Below are positions 34,361 to 44,443 of a stretch of DNA of 64,000 nucleotides, one piece after another. The stretch is from Mesorhizobium koreense. GTDB taxonomy: Bacteria; Pseudomonadota; Alphaproteobacteria; Rhizobiales; Rhizobiaceae. The stretch lies in assembly GCF_031656215.1 (NCBI RefSeq), contig NZ_CP134228.1, positions 3,057,001 through 3,121,000 of the forward strand. The letters are read 5' to 3'. The position numbers and the translations under genes are program-made. Position 1 is the stretch's first letter. Every line of letters begins with the position of its first letter. The notes beneath the pieces were generated by a model. That model saw nothing but the letters and a program-made list of their open reading frames with translations. It did no database searches and was not told where the DNA came from.

Positions 34361-35562
34361 GCCGGGACGCTTCCCGGATAGAGGACGCTGACAGTAGCAA
34401 TCGCGGCAATCCCCTCGCTGCGGCCGACAAATCCGAGCTTCTCGTTCGTTGTCGCTTTCACCGAAACTCGATCGGCCGCGATACCGAGCATGTCCGTAAG
34501 CGCCTTGACCATTTTCTCCCGATGCGGCCCGATTTTCGGCGCCTCGCAGATCAGCGTAATGTCGGCATTGGCAATCCGGCCGCCCTTGGCACGAACGATT
34601 TTGGCTGCGTGCTCGACAAAGAGCCGCGAGGCGGCGCCCTTCCACTGCGGATCGGAAGGCGGGAAATGCGTACCGATGTCGCCCGCGCCGCAGGTCGCAA
34701 GCAGCGCGTCGGTCAGGGCGTGCAGGCCGACATCGGCATCCGAATGGCCGGAAAGGGCCTTCACATGCGGAATGGCGATGCCGCACAGCATCACGTGATC
34801 GCCAGGGCCAAAGGCATGGACGTCGTAGCCATTGCCGGTGCGAACGTCCGGGTACGCCGCGCGAGAAAGCCTTTCATCCGCCATGGCGATATCCCTTGCC
34901 CAGGTCAATTTCACATTATCGGACGATCCTGCGACGATCTCGACCGGCATTCCGGCCCATTCGGCGACTGCCGCATCGTCGGTGAAGTCGTCGCGTCCGC
35001 TTGCCGCCGCCTTTTCGTGCGCATCGAAAATGGCTCTGAAAGGAAAGCCTTGCGGTGTCTGCGCGGCAAAGAGGCCGGTACGATCCACCGTACCGGTAAC
35101 GCGCGCGTCGGTATCGCCGCGCTTCAACGTATCGGATACAGCGAGAGCGGGGAGGGCGCCTACGCCGCTCCTGGCCTTTTCGATCACGCCAGCAATGAGT
35201 CCCGAATCCGCGAACGGCCTGACCGCATCATGGATCAGCACGGTTTCGGGGTCGAATGCCTTCAACGCGCGCAGTGCCAGGAGCGTCGAGGCCTGTCTTG
35301 TCGCGCCGCCTGGCACGGTGATGACATGCCTGGGTAGCGGCCCGACAGCCTCGGCAAACAGCGCCGTATCGTCAGGATGGATCGCGATTGCGATGGCCGC
35401 GATTCCCGGATGGCCAAGAAAAGCGTCGAGCGTACGCGCAATTACTGCACGACCGCCGATCGGCCGGTATTGCTTCGGCCCTTCATGCGAGCCGGCGCGT
35501 TCGCCGCGACCCGCTGCGACGAGAACTACCGCGATCCGATGTTTTGCTACGCTTCGTTCCAT
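34357..35562 (-). CDS. ispDF: Bifunctional MEP cytidylyltransferase / MEcPP synthase IspDF
   Basis: Two enzymes of the non-mevalonate isoprenoid pathway in one 401-residue chain. The IspD domain (about 1-230) starts [21 protein letters not shown] and has [10 protein letters not shown]. The IspF domain (from about 241) has [12 protein letters not shown] with the metal Asp/His, SGHSDADVG, and [12 protein letters not shown]. This fusion is typical of alphaproteobacteria. The frame is open 33 codons upstream of 35562, but family alignment starts near [12 protein letters not shown]. It is divergent from dusB. Confidence 0.97.
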   Translation of the reverse strand: MERSVAKHRIAVVLVAAGRGERAGSHEGPKQYRPIGGRAVIARTLDAFLGHPGIAAIAIAIHPDDTALFAEAVGPLPRHVITVPGGATRQASTLLALRALKAFDPETVLIHDAVRPFADSGLIAGVIEKARSGVGALPALAVSDTLKRGDTDARVTGTVDRTGLFAAQTPQGFPFRAIFDAHEKAAASGRDDFTDDAAVAEWAGMPVEIVAGSSDNVKLTWARDIAMADERLSRAAYPDVRTGNGYDVHAFGPGDHVMLCGIAIPHVKALSGHSDADVGLHALTDALLATCGAGDIGTHFPPSDPQWKGAASRLFVEHAAKIVRAKGGRIANADITLICEAPKIGPHREKMVKALTDMLGIAADRVSVKATTNEKLGFVGRSEGIAAIATVSVLYPGSVPA

Positions 35563-35687
35563 GACGGGAGGACTATCCGTCAAAGCGTGGAAAAACCAGC
35601 GCAAAGCGAATTTGTTGTGCCGACCTGCCGTTACGTCGCATAGGAGGCCGGTTGCTCGCAATTCTGATTTTGTCTAAGAAATAGGCA

Positions 35688-36737
35688 ATGGAGAAAAATG
35701 CGCCGAATTTAAGCAATGCAGGGAGCAAGCTGGCTGAGCCTCTTCTCGTCGGCAACGTGAGGCTACGCAATCGTGTCTTCCTGGCGCCGCTTTCCGGCAT
35801 AAGCGATGCGCCATTTCGCGAGCGTGCCTTTGCGCACGGCGCCGGCATGGTCGTATCGGAAATGGTCGCCAGCGGCGAGCTTGCCAAAGGCCGCGATAAA
35901 TCGACCCTGCGTGTCAGGCGTTCCGGTATCTTCCCGCATGTCGTCCAGCTTGCCGGCCGTGAAGCCTGCTGGATGGCCGAGGGAGCGCGCATCGCGGTGG
36001 GCGAGGGGGCCGATATCGTCGATATCAACATGGGTTGCCCGGCAAGGAAGGTAACCGGCGGTTATTCCGGTTCGGCGCTAATGCGCGATCTCGACCATGC
36101 CCTCTCCCTGATTGACGCGGTTGTGAAAGCCGTCGAGGTTCCGGTCACGCTGAAGACACGCCTCGGCTGGGACGAGCAGGTGCTCAACGCACCGATACTG
36201 GCGCGCCGCGCCGAGGCCGCCGGTATCTCGATGATCACCATCCACGGACGTACGCGCTGCCAGTTCTATACCGGCCGGGCGGATTGGCGCGCCATCCGCC
36301 ACGTCAAGGAAGCCGTGGGGATACCTGTCGTCGCCAATGGCGACATCCAGACAGTCGAGGATGCCGCGCGCGCGCTCGAATATTCCGGAGCCGACGCGGT
36401 GATGATGGGTCGGGCGAATTGTGGCGCGCCTTGGACGGCGGCGGCGATTGGCGCGGCCTGCGGTGCTGAGGAAGCGCGGGACGTGCCGCGCAGCCGAGCC
36501 GCGCTCCTCGATTATATCATCGGCCACCATGAGGCGATGCTCCTGCTCTACGGTTTAGAGAGCGGGCTGCGCCAGGCGCGAAAACATCTTGGCTGGTATC
36601 TCGACCGTCATGCGCGGGGCGCCACCATCGAACTGCGCAGCCGGATCCTGACGGCGACCGACCCGTCCATGGTCGCCCGCTTGCTCTGCGAGGCGTTCGA
36701 CGACGAAAGACCGAATGCAGGAAAGATAGCGGCATGA
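35688..36737 (+). CDS. dusB: tRNA-dihydrouridine synthase DusB (NifR3)
   Basis: Reduces uridines in tRNA D-loops with FMN and NADPH. The 349-residue TIM barrel shows [14 protein letters not shown], the catalytic Cys in [19 protein letters not shown], and [16 protein letters not shown]. It is the first gene of the dusB-ntrB-ntrC-ntrY-ntrX cluster, known in rhizobia as nifR3. A possible promoter TTGCTC-N17-TAAGAA (35652-35680) ends 7 bases before the ATG, which would leave almost no leader. The stop overlaps the ntrB start. Confidence 0.97.
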   Translation: MEKNAPNLSNAGSKLAEPLLVGNVRLRNRVFLAPLSGISDAPFRERAFAHGAGMVVSEMVASGELAKGRDKSTLRVRRSGIFPHVVQLAGREACWMAEGARIAVGEGADIVDINMGCPARKVTGGYSGSALMRDLDHALSLIDAVVKAVEVPVTLKTRLGWDEQVLNAPILARRAEAAGISMITIHGRTRCQFYTGRADWRAIRHVKEAVGIPVVANGDIQTVEDAARALEYSGADAVMMGRANCGAPWTAAAIGAACGAEEARDVPRSRAALLDYIIGHHEAMLLLYGLESGLRQARKHLGWYLDRHARGATIELRSRILTATDPSMVARLLCEAFDDERPNAGKIAA

Positions 36738-37879
36738 GCATTGCCCCGGCGCGCAGATTGCCGTCCGTCGATCCCGCCAGGATCGTGCTCGACACGATCC
36801 GCCATCCCGTCATCATGCTCGGGCCGGATGATCTCATCATCTTCGCCAATGCCGACGCGGAGGATTTCTTCCGGGCGAGCGCAGTGTTCCTGGGGCGACA
36901 CAAACTCGCGAGTTTCGTCCCCTTTGGAAGCCCGCTTCTGACCCTCGTCGAACAGGTCAGGGAACGCCGCGCGCCGGTCAACGAGTATCGCGTCGATATT
37001 TCCTCGCCGCGCCTCGGTCCGGAGAAGATCGTCGATATTTATGTTGCGCCGGTGCCGGAACTCGCCGGTGCAGTGGTCGTCATGCTGCAGGAGCGGTCGA
37101 TGGCCGACAAGATCGACCGTCAGATGACGCATCGTGGTGCCGCGCGCTCGGTGACCGGTCTGGCGTCCATGCTGGCGCATGAGATCAAGAATCCGCTCTC
37201 CGGCATCCGCGGCGCGGCCCAATTGCTTGAAAGCGTCGTTTCCGACGACGACCGGGCGCTGACACGACTGATCACCGACGAGACCGACCGGATCGTATCG
37301 CTGGTGGACCGCATGGAGATATTCTCCGACGAGCGTCCGATCGAGCGCTCGGCAGTCAACATCCATTCCGTGCTCGACCGCGTGAAGGCGATCGCCCGCA
37401 ATGGTTTTGCCCGCCATATCAGGATCGTGGAAGATTACGATCCTTCGCTGCCGCCAGTCTTTGGCAACCGCGACCAACTCATCCAGGTCTTTCTCAACCT
37501 GGTCAAGAACGCGGCGGAAGCGATCGGCCGCGAGGAGGGCGGTGAGGTCACGCTTTCGACCGCGTTCCGGCCGGGGATCCGGCTTTCAGTGCCGGGGACC
37601 CAGGATCGCGTGTCGCTGCCGCTCGAATTCTGTGTGCATGACAATGGTTCCGGCGTTCCGGACGATCTGCTGCCTATCCTCTTCGACCCCTTCATCACTT
37701 CAAAGCCGAACGGCTCGGGTCTCGGCCTTGCGCTCGTAGCGAAGATCGTCGGTGAGCATGGCGGCGTTATCGAGTGCGAATCGTCGCCGCGCGGCACGAC
37801 ATTCCGCATCCTGATGCCAGCATGGAAGGGAGCCCCCGGCGCGGCGGATGCCGAAGGCACCATGGAGATCGGGCAATGA
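36734..37879 (+). CDS. ntrB: Nitrogen regulation sensor histidine kinase NtrB
   Basis: Cytoplasmic kinase that phosphorylates NtrC when nitrogen is short and is switched to a phosphatase by PII. The 381 residues have a PAS-like domain (about 15-125), the phospho-accepting H149 in [16 protein letters not shown], and an ATPase domain with [19 protein letters not shown] and [10 protein letters not shown]. Both its ends overlap neighbours by 4 bases (ATGA), showing tight coupling with dusB and ntrC. Confidence 0.98.
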   Translation: MSIAPARRLPSVDPARIVLDTIRHPVIMLGPDDLIIFANADAEDFFRASAVFLGRHKLASFVPFGSPLLTLVEQVRERRAPVNEYRVDISSPRLGPEKIVDIYVAPVPELAGAVVVMLQERSMADKIDRQMTHRGAARSVTGLASMLAHEIKNPLSGIRGAAQLLESVVSDDDRALTRLITDETDRIVSLVDRMEIFSDERPIERSAVNIHSVLDRVKAIARNGFARHIRIVEDYDPSLPPVFGNRDQLIQVFLNLVKNAAEAIGREEGGEVTLSTAFRPGIRLSVPGTQDRVSLPLEFCVHDNGSGVPDDLLPILFDPFITSKPNGSGLGLALVAKIVGEHGGVIECESSPRGTTFRILMPAWKGAPGAADAEGTMEIGQ

Positions 37880-39336
37880 GCGCGCACGGACAGATCCTCG
37901 TCGCCGACGATGATGCTGCCATCCGCACCGTGCTCAACCAGGCGCTTTCACGCGTCGGACACGATGTCCGGATCACCTCCAATGCAACGACACTCTGGCG
38001 CTGGGTGGCGGCAGGTGAGGGCGATCTTGTCATCACCGACGTCGTCATGCCGGACGGGAATGCGTTCGACCTGTTGCCCCGTATCAAGAAGATGCGGCCC
38101 GAACTGCCAGTCATCGTCATGAGCGCGCAGAACACGTTCATGACGGCCATCCGAGCCTCCGAACATGGCGCATACGAATATCTGCCGAAGCCGTTCGATC
38201 TGAACGAACTTCTCAATATCGTCGGCCGGGCACTATCGGAACCAAGAAGCGGCGGCCGCGACCTGCGAGTCGAGGAGCAGCCGGAATCGATGCCGCTCGT
38301 CGGCCGCTCGCCTGCGATGCAGGATATCTACCGCGTGCTGGCGCGGCTGATGCAGACCGACCTGACCGTGATGATCTCGGGTGAATCGGGCACCGGCAAG
38401 GAATTGGTGGCGCGCGCGCTTCACGAATACGGCCGGCGTCGCAGCGGTCCGTTCGTCGCCATCAACATGGCGGCCATTCCACGTGATCTCATCGAATCCG
38501 AGCTCTTCGGTCATGAAAAGGGCGCCTTTACCGGCGCGCAGGCGCGGTCGATCGGCCGCTTCGAGCAGGCCGAGGGCGGAACGCTCTTTCTCGATGAGAT
38601 CGGCGATATGCCGATGGAGGCGCAAACACGACTGCTGAGAGTGCTGCAACAGGGCGAATATACGACGGTCGGAGGCCGCACGCCGATCCGGACGGATGTG
38701 CGCATCGTCGCGGCGACCAACAAGGATTTGCGTACGCTCATCAATCAGGGCCTCTTCCGCGAGGACCTTTTCTACCGCTTGAATGTGGTGCCGCTCCGGC
38801 TGCCGCCTCTCAGGGAGAGGTCGGAAGATATTCCAGACCTTGTCCGCCATTTCTTCCAGCAGGCTGAACGGGAAGGGTTGCACCCCAAGCGCATCGCCGC
38901 CGGCGCACTTGAACGCATGAAGCGTTATCCATGGCCGGGCAACGTCCGCGAACTGGAAAACCTCATTCGTCGTCTGGCGGCGCTTTATCCGCAGGACGAA
39001 ATATCGACCGAGATCATGGAGGCCGAACTCAAGACCGGCGAGGATGCCGCCATTGCCGCCAGTGAAGGGGCGACGGCCGACGATATCACCATCGGTCAGG
39101 CGGTGGAGCGCTATCTTCAAGGCTATTTCGCATCGTTCGGGCGTGAGATGCCGCCGCCCGGCCTCTATCAGCGAATCCTGGCGGAGGTCGAATATCCGCT
39201 TGTTCTTGCTTCCATGACGGCGACCCGGGGCAACCAGATCAAGGCCGCGGAATTGCTTGGCGTGAACCGTAATACGCTGCGCAAGAAGATCCGCGAACTC
39301 GGCGTGAACGTTTATCGTGGATCAAGAGGCGATTAG
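37876..39336 (+). CDS. ntrC: Nitrogen regulation response regulator NtrC
   Basis: Activates sigma-54 promoters of nitrogen assimilation genes. The 486-residue protein has a receiver domain with phospho-acceptor D55 ([11 protein letters not shown]). The AAA+ domain carries Walker A GESGTGKE and the sigma-54 contact loop [10 protein letters not shown] Fis-type helix-turn-helix closes the protein ([21 protein letters not shown]). The start at 37876 overlaps the ntrB stop; the frame extends 34 codons upstream without homology. Confidence 0.98.
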   Translation: MSAHGQILVADDDAAIRTVLNQALSRVGHDVRITSNATTLWRWVAAGEGDLVITDVVMPDGNAFDLLPRIKKMRPELPVIVMSAQNTFMTAIRASEHGAYEYLPKPFDLNELLNIVGRALSEPRSGGRDLRVEEQPESMPLVGRSPAMQDIYRVLARLMQTDLTVMISGESGTGKELVARALHEYGRRRSGPFVAINMAAIPRDLIESELFGHEKGAFTGAQARSIGRFEQAEGGTLFLDEIGDMPMEAQTRLLRVLQQGEYTTVGGRTPIRTDVRIVAATNKDLRTLINQGLFREDLFYRLNVVPLRLPPLRERSEDIPDLVRHFFQQAEREGLHPKRIAAGALERMKRYPWPGNVRELENLIRRLAALYPQDEISTEIMEAELKTGEDAAIAASEGATADDITIGQAVERYLQGYFASFGREMPPPGLYQRILAEVEYPLVLASMTATRGNQIKAAELLGVNRNTLRKKIRELGVNVYRGSRGD

Positions 39337-39416
39337 TTACGCCCGGGCTGGCTTTGTTGTATTCTCGCCACAATGCGTTGCATAAGTGCCACGCAGGCGA
39401 GACAGCGTAGCAGGAC

Positions 39417-41714
39417 ATGGCAGCACAGGCCGGTTTCGGCGATTCCAATCTGATTTCCGAGGCGTCGCGCCATGAGAGGCGCCGGGTTCTCATCCTGCCC
39501 GGCGTGATCGCGGTTGTCTGTGCCCTGCTGACGGCGGCGGCTTCGTTTGTAATCCTGACGGGCCTCACGCCTATCGTTCCCGATGAAAACACGACACTTG
39601 CCCTGATCGGCGTCAACGCTGTTTTCATCCTTGTCCTTGCCGGTCTCATCGTACGGGAAGCGCATCGCATCGTCACCGCCCGGCGCCGGGGCAAGGCGGC
39701 GGCGCGGCTGCATGTGCGCATCGTTTCGCTGTTTTCGCTGGTGGCGATCATCCCTGCCGTGGTCGTCGCGATCGTTGCTTCGATCACCCTGAATGTCGGC
39801 CTCGATCGCTGGTTCGAGATCCGCACGAAGACCATCATCAACTCTTCGCTTTCCATTGCCGAGGCTTATGTGCGGGAGAATGCCCAGAACCTGCAGGGCA
39901 CCACGCTTTCCATGGCCTACGTGCTCGACGAGGCGCGTTCCCTCTACGATCTCGACCGGAACGGCTTTCGCAACCTGATGAGCCAGCAGGCAACGGGGCG
40001 CCAGCTTGCCGACGCGGCGCTAATCAAGTCTGACGGCTCCTTCGTCATCGAGGCGGAAACCAAATCCGACTTCCCGATGCCGGAGCCGCCCATCCAGGCG
40101 GTTCATCAGGCAGCCGATGGGCTGCCGGTGCTGATCGAGCCGAGAATCCGCAACATCGTCGGCTCCATCGTAAAGCTCAGGGAGATACCGGACGTCTATC
40201 TCTATACGATCCGGCTGGTCGACCCGCAGGTTATCCGCGCGCGGCAGATCGTGAAGGCCAATGTCGCCGACTACCAGGCGCTCGGCGCCAACAGGCGCGT
40301 CACGCAGATCGCATTCGCGCTGCTCTATCTCGGCCTGACGCTGGTTGTCGTGCTGGCGGCGATCTGGACCGGCATCGCGGTGGCCGATCGCCTTGTACGC
40401 CCGATCCGCCAGCTTATCGGCGCCGCCGACGAGGTATCGACCGGCAATCTCGACGTTTCCGTTCCAGTCCGCGCTTCCGATGGCGATGTGGCCAGCCTCG
40501 GCGACACGTTCAACACGATGATCGCGCAGTTGAAGTCGCACCGGAACGAACTCATTGCGGCCAAGGACGTGATCGACGAAAGGCGGCGCTTCTCAGAAGC
40601 GGTGCTGGAGGGCGTCACGGCCGGGGTGATCGGGGTGGATTCGCAAGGCGTGATCACCATAGTCAACCGTTCCGCCGAGACCATGCTGGCGATATCGGAC
40701 AAGGCGTCGGTCGGGAAGAACCTGTCCTCCGTCCTCCCGGATGTCGGGCGCGTATTCCAGATCGCCCGGTCGTCGAGGAGACCCGTGTACCGTGAGCAGG
40801 TCACCTTCTATCGTGCTGGGGCCGAGCGTACCTTCAACGTTCAGGTAACGCCGGAGCAGCGCGAAGCGGGTTCCGCTTCCTTTTCCGACGACTGGTCCTA
40901 TGTCGTCACCGTGGACGATATTACCGATCTGGTCACAGCCCAGCGTACGAGCGCCTGGGCCGATGTCGCACGGCGCATCGCCCACGAGATAAAGAACCCG
41001 CTCACGCCAATCCAGCTTTCGGCCGAACGCATCCGCCGGCGCTTCGGCAAGGTGATCACCGAGGACCGTGAAATCTTCGACCAGTGCACCGACACCATCA
41101 TTCGCCAGGTCGGCGACATCGGGCGCATGGTGGATGAATTCTCCTCCTTCGCCCGCATGCCGAAACCGGACATGAAGATGCTCGATCTCAGGGAGCCGCT
41201 GCGCGAAGCCTCGTTCCTTGTCGAAGTCAGCCGGCCCGACATCGCCTTCGAACGCGACCTCGGCTCGGAGAAGCTGATGGGTACCTTCGACAGCCGGCTT
41301 CTCGCGCAGGCATTCGGCAATGTCATCAAGAACGCCGCCGAGAGCATCGAGGCCGTGGAGCGGGAGGGAGGTGAGCCGGGGGTCATCCGCATAGTCGCCA
41401 GCGCCAGGGACGGCATGGCCGTGGTCAGCGTGACCGATAACGGCAAGGGCCTGCCGCGCGAGAACCGGCAGCGCCTTCTGGAACCATACATGACGACGCG
41501 CGAGAAGGGCACCGGGCTCGGGCTCGCCATCGTGAAGAAGATCGTCGAGGACCATGGAGGGCGGCTGGAACTGCATGATGCTCCAGCGGAATTCCATGGG
41601 GGCAGGGGAGCGATGATCCGCTTTGTCCTGCCGCTTTCGATGGAGAAAAGGGCGGAAGAAACAGAGGGCGGGGCGGCCCACAACGAACCGGAACAGATCG
41701 GAAATGGCATCTGA
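39417..41714 (+). CDS. ntrY: Sensor histidine kinase NtrY
   Basis: Membrane-bound kinase of the second nitrogen/redox two-component pair in this locus. The 765 residues show TM helices near 30-50, 60-80, 100-125 and around 300-325, and a periplasmic or loop domain between the last two. A HAMP domain follows (VRPIRQLIGAADEVSTGNLDVSVPVR), then a PAS domain, the phospho-accepting H523 in [15 protein letters not shown], and an ATPase domain ending GTGLGLAIVKKIVEDHGG. It overlaps ntrX by 11 bases. Confidence 0.97.
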   Translation: MAAQAGFGDSNLISEASRHERRRVLILPGVIAVVCALLTAAASFVILTGLTPIVPDENTTLALIGVNAVFILVLAGLIVREAHRIVTARRRGKAAARLHVRIVSLFSLVAIIPAVVVAIVASITLNVGLDRWFEIRTKTIINSSLSIAEAYVRENAQNLQGTTLSMAYVLDEARSLYDLDRNGFRNLMSQQATGRQLADAALIKSDGSFVIEAETKSDFPMPEPPIQAVHQAADGLPVLIEPRIRNIVGSIVKLREIPDVYLYTIRLVDPQVIRARQIVKANVADYQALGANRRVTQIAFALLYLGLTLVVVLAAIWTGIAVADRLVRPIRQLIGAADEVSTGNLDVSVPVRASDGDVASLGDTFNTMIAQLKSHRNELIAAKDVIDERRRFSEAVLEGVTAGVIGVDSQGVITIVNRSAETMLAISDKASVGKNLSSVLPDVGRVFQIARSSRRPVYREQVTFYRAGAERTFNVQVTPEQREAGSASFSDDWSYVVTVDDITDLVTAQRTSAWADVARRIAHEIKNPLTPIQLSAERIRRRFGKVITEDREIFDQCTDTIIRQVGDIGRMVDEFSSFARMPKPDMKMLDLREPLREASFLVEVSRPDIAFERDLGSEKLMGTFDSRLLAQAFGNVIKNAAESIEAVEREGGEPGVIRIVASARDGMAVVSVTDNGKGLPRENRQRLLEPYMTTREKGTGLGLAIVKKIVEDHGGRLELHDAPAEFHGGRGAMIRFVLPLSMEKRAEETEGGAAHNEPEQIGNGI

Positions 41715-43065
41715 TATTCTTATCGTCGACGACGAGGAAGACATCCGAGAACTCGTCGCCGGAATCCTGAGCGACGAAGGACACGAGACGCGTACCGCGC
41801 ACGACAGCGACAGCGCGCTGGCCGCGATCGCGGACCGCGTGCCGCGTCTCGTTTTTCTCGACATCTGGCTGCAGGGATCGCGGCTCGACGGGTTGGCGCT
41901 GCTTGACGAGATCAAGACGCTTCACCCCAATCTGCCGGTAGTGATGATCTCCGGCCATGGCACCATCGAAACCGCGGTGTCGGCGATAAGGCGCGGCGCC
42001 TACGATTTCATCGAGAAGCCGTTCAAGGCCGACCGGCTGATCCTGATCGCCGAGCGCGCTCTGGAGACATCCAAGCTAAGGCGCGAGGTCAGCGATCTGA
42101 AGAAGCGCAGCGGTGACACCCATGAGCTTCTCGGTACATCCACGGCGATCGGCCAGCTCCGTCAGACAATCGAGCGCGTCTCGCCGACCAACAGCCGCGT
42201 AATGATCATCGGACCTTCCGGCTCCGGCAAGGAGGTGGTGGCGCGCGCGATCCATGCCCAGTCCTTGCGGGCGGGCGGTCCGTTCGTATCGCTCAACGCG
42301 GCGACCATCACGCCGGAACGGATGGAAATCGAGCTATTCGGAACCGAATCGAACGGTTCGGAGCGCAAGGTCGGCGCGCTTGAGGAAGCCCATCGCGGCA
42401 TCCTCTATCTCGACGAGGTCGCCGACATGCCACGCGAGACCCAGAACAAGATCCTGCGCGTTCTCGTCGATCAGCAATTCGAGCGGGTAGGGGGTACGAA
42501 GCGGGTCAAGGTCGATGTCCGCATCATCTCCTCTACCGCGCAGAACCTCGAGGGGCTGATCGCGGAGGGCCGATTCCGCGAGGACCTTTATCACCGCTTG
42601 GCCGTGGTCCCGGTGATGGTGCCGCCGCTTTCGGAAAGGCGCGAGGACATCCCCTTCCTGGTCGACTTCTTTATGCGCCAGATCGCGGGCCAAGCCGGCA
42701 TCAGGCCGCGCCGCATAGGCAACGACGCGCTTGCCGTCATCCAGGCGCACAATTGGCCCGGCAATGTCCGTCAGCTCCGCAACAATATCGAGCGCCTGAT
42801 GATCCTGGCGCGTGGCGACGATGCCGATGCGCCGATCACGGCCGACCTCTTGCCGCAGGAAATCGGCGACGTCATGCCCCGGGCCCCCAGCCAGTCGGAC
42901 CAGCACATCATGGCGCTGCCGCTGCGCGAGGCACGCGAGATGTTCGAGAAGGAATATCTGATCGCCCAGATCAACCGCTTCGGCGGTAATATCTCGCGAA
43001 CAGCGGAGTTCATCGGCATGGAGCGTTCGGCCTTGCACCGGAAGCTCAAATCGCTGGGGGTATGA
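41704..43065 (+). CDS. ntrX: Response regulator NtrX
   Basis: Partner of NtrY, linked to nitrogen metabolism, respiration and, in some relatives, the cell cycle and envelope. The 453-residue protein has a receiver domain with D53 (VFLDIWLQGSR), an AAA+ domain with Walker A GPSGSGKE, and a Fis-type helix-turn-helix (NISRTAEFIGMERSALHRKL). The GAFTGA loop of sigma-54 activators is replaced by ESNGSERKVGALEEA, as usual in alphaproteobacterial NtrX, so it probably does not open sigma-54 promoters. The start at 41704 is by homology. Confidence 0.97.
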   Translation: MASDILIVDDEEDIRELVAGILSDEGHETRTAHDSDSALAAIADRVPRLVFLDIWLQGSRLDGLALLDEIKTLHPNLPVVMISGHGTIETAVSAIRRGAYDFIEKPFKADRLILIAERALETSKLRREVSDLKKRSGDTHELLGTSTAIGQLRQTIERVSPTNSRVMIIGPSGSGKEVVARAIHAQSLRAGGPFVSLNAATITPERMEIELFGTESNGSERKVGALEEAHRGILYLDEVADMPRETQNKILRVLVDQQFERVGGTKRVKVDVRIISSTAQNLEGLIAEGRFREDLYHRLAVVPVMVPPLSERREDIPFLVDFFMRQIAGQAGIRPRRIGNDALAVIQAHNWPGNVRQLRNNIERLMILARGDDADAPITADLLPQEIGDVMPRAPSQSDQHIMALPLREAREMFEKEYLIAQINRFGGNISRTAEFIGMERSALHRKLKSLGV

Positions 43066-43068
43066 AAG

Positions 43069-43149
43069 GCGAATAGCGAATAGGCGACCGCCCATTAAAC
43101 GATGTTTGCGAATGGCGGTTTTCGGCTTGTTCCCCTATTCGCCATTCGC
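43069..43149. repeat. Large imperfect inverted repeat between ntrX and the aminotransferase gene
   Basis: Arms of 16 bases, GCGAATAGCGAATAGG (43069-43084) and CCTATTCGCCATTCGC (43134-43149), pair at 15 of 16 positions around a 49-base interior. The interior holds another GCGAATGGCGG copy, and further TATTCGC units follow up to 43171. The GCGAAT(A/G) unit repeats in both orientations. This looks like a dispersed palindromic element, and it begins 4 bases after the ntrX stop. Confidence 0.7.
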
Positions 43150-43185
43150 TACTCACTATCGTGCTATTCGCTTGAGGGTGATTTC

Positions 43186-44049
43186 ATGCCGCGCATTGCC
43201 TATGTCAACGGGCGCTACGTCCCGCACGCCCGAGCCATGGTGCATGTAGAGGATCGCGGCTATCAGTTCGCGGACGCTGTCTACGAGGTATGCGAGGTGG
43301 CACGCGGCTACGTCATCGACATGACGCGCCATCTCGATCGCCTGGACCGTTCGCTTCGCGAACTGCGGATCGCGTGGCCCATGCACCGCTCCGCGCTACA
43401 GACCGTGTTGCGCGAGGTGATCCGCCGCAACGGCATCGTGAACGGCATGGTCTACCTGCAGGTGAGCCGAGGCGTGGCGCCTCGCGACCACGTTTTCCCG
43501 CCTGCTTCGGTCAAGCCGGCGATGGTGGTGACGGCCAAGTGCATCGATCCGGCCGCCGCCGCCAGGCGTGCCGCGAACGGCGTCAAGATCATCACCGTTC
43601 CGGAGAGCCGCTGGGAGCGCGTCGATATCAAGACCGTCGGCCTGTTGCCCAACGCGCTTGCCAAGCAGAAGGCCAAAGAAGAAGGCGCGCAGGAAGCATG
43701 GTTCGTCGACCCCGACGGCACCGTGAAGGAAGGCGGCTCGACCAATGCATGGATCGTGACCCCGGAAGGCAGGCTCGTGACGCGGCCGGCGGATTTCGGC
43801 ATCCTGCGGGGCGTCACCAGGGCGACCGTCATGGATGTTGCCGGCAAACTCGGCCTGACCGTGGAAGAACGGCCCTTTAGCGTGGAAGAGGCAAAAGCGG
43901 CACGCGAAGCCTTCATCACGTCGGCGACTTCGCTCGTCATGCCGGTCGTCGAAATCGACGGCAGACCTGTTGCAAACGGCCATCCTGGGACCGTCTGCTT
44001 GACGTTACGTGAGGCGTTTTTTGACGTTGCGGAAAAAACCGTGGCCTGA
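43186..44049 (+). CDS. dat: D-amino acid aminotransferase (class IV PLP)
   Basis: Transfers amino groups between D-amino acids and 2-oxoacids; it makes D-Glu or D-Ala precursors of peptidoglycan. The 287-residue class IV fold shows RIAYVNGRYVPHARAMVHVEDRGYQFADAVYEV, RVDIKTVGLLPNALAKQKA (PLP lysine region) and VKEGGSTNAWIV. The start at 43186 matches the family; a longer reading frame runs upstream through the inverted repeat. Position between ntrX and hfq is conserved in rhizobia. Confidence 0.92.
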   Translation: MPRIAYVNGRYVPHARAMVHVEDRGYQFADAVYEVCEVARGYVIDMTRHLDRLDRSLRELRIAWPMHRSALQTVLREVIRRNGIVNGMVYLQVSRGVAPRDHVFPPASVKPAMVVTAKCIDPAAAARRAANGVKIITVPESRWERVDIKTVGLLPNALAKQKAKEEGAQEAWFVDPDGTVKEGGSTNAWIVTPEGRLVTRPADFGILRGVTRATVMDVAGKLGLTVEERPFSVEEAKAAREAFITSATSLVMPVVEIDGRPVANGHPGTVCLTLREAFFDVAEKTVA

Positions 44050-44194
44050 TAACCGCATAGGCTGCGGTGCGGCGCACAAACTCGTTTTGCTTGTCTAAAC
44101 CGGCAGCAAAGCCTTGAGCCATGCGGTTGACTCCGCCCGGCTGATCTTGCGCTATAGTGCGTATGGTAACGGGGACACGTGAAAGATAACAAAA

Positions 44195-44443
44195 ATGGCG
44201 GAACGAACCCAAAATCTGCAGGACCTTTTCCTCAACTCCGTAAGAAAGAACAAGATCCCGCTTACGATATTCCTGATCAATGGCGTGAAGTTGACGGGCG
44301 TAGTGACGTCGTTCGACAATTTCTGTGTACTGTTGCGGCGTGATGGCCATTCCCAGCTTGTCTACAAGCACGCCATCTCGACGATCATGCCCAGCCAGCC
44401 GGTCCAGATGTTCGACAGCGAGGAGAACATTCGGGAATCCTGA
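44195..44443 (+). CDS. hfq: RNA chaperone Hfq
   Basis: Binds small RNAs and mRNAs as a hexamer. The 82-residue product has the Sm1 motif ([29 protein letters not shown]) and the Sm2 motif ([13 protein letters not shown]) with the YKHA segment of the family. The short C-terminal tail is normal for alphaproteobacteria. It is directly followed by hflX with no gap, as in many proteobacteria. A TATAGT hexamer at about 44152 could be its -10 element. Confidence 0.98.
   Translation: MAERTQNLQDLFLNSVRKNKIPLTIFLINGVKLTGVVTSFDNFCVLLRRDGHSQLVYKHAISTIMPSQPVQMFDSEENIRES

Noticed and set aside
40593-41915. A 440-codon open frame on the minus strand opposite ntrY
   Set aside because: The opposite strand carries clear NtrY and NtrX motifs; this frame has a skewed composition and no family match.
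43069-43149. The inverted repeat as a CRISPR or insertion-sequence end
   Set aside because: The units are not evenly spaced, there are no spacers of constant length, and no transposase or cas gene is present.
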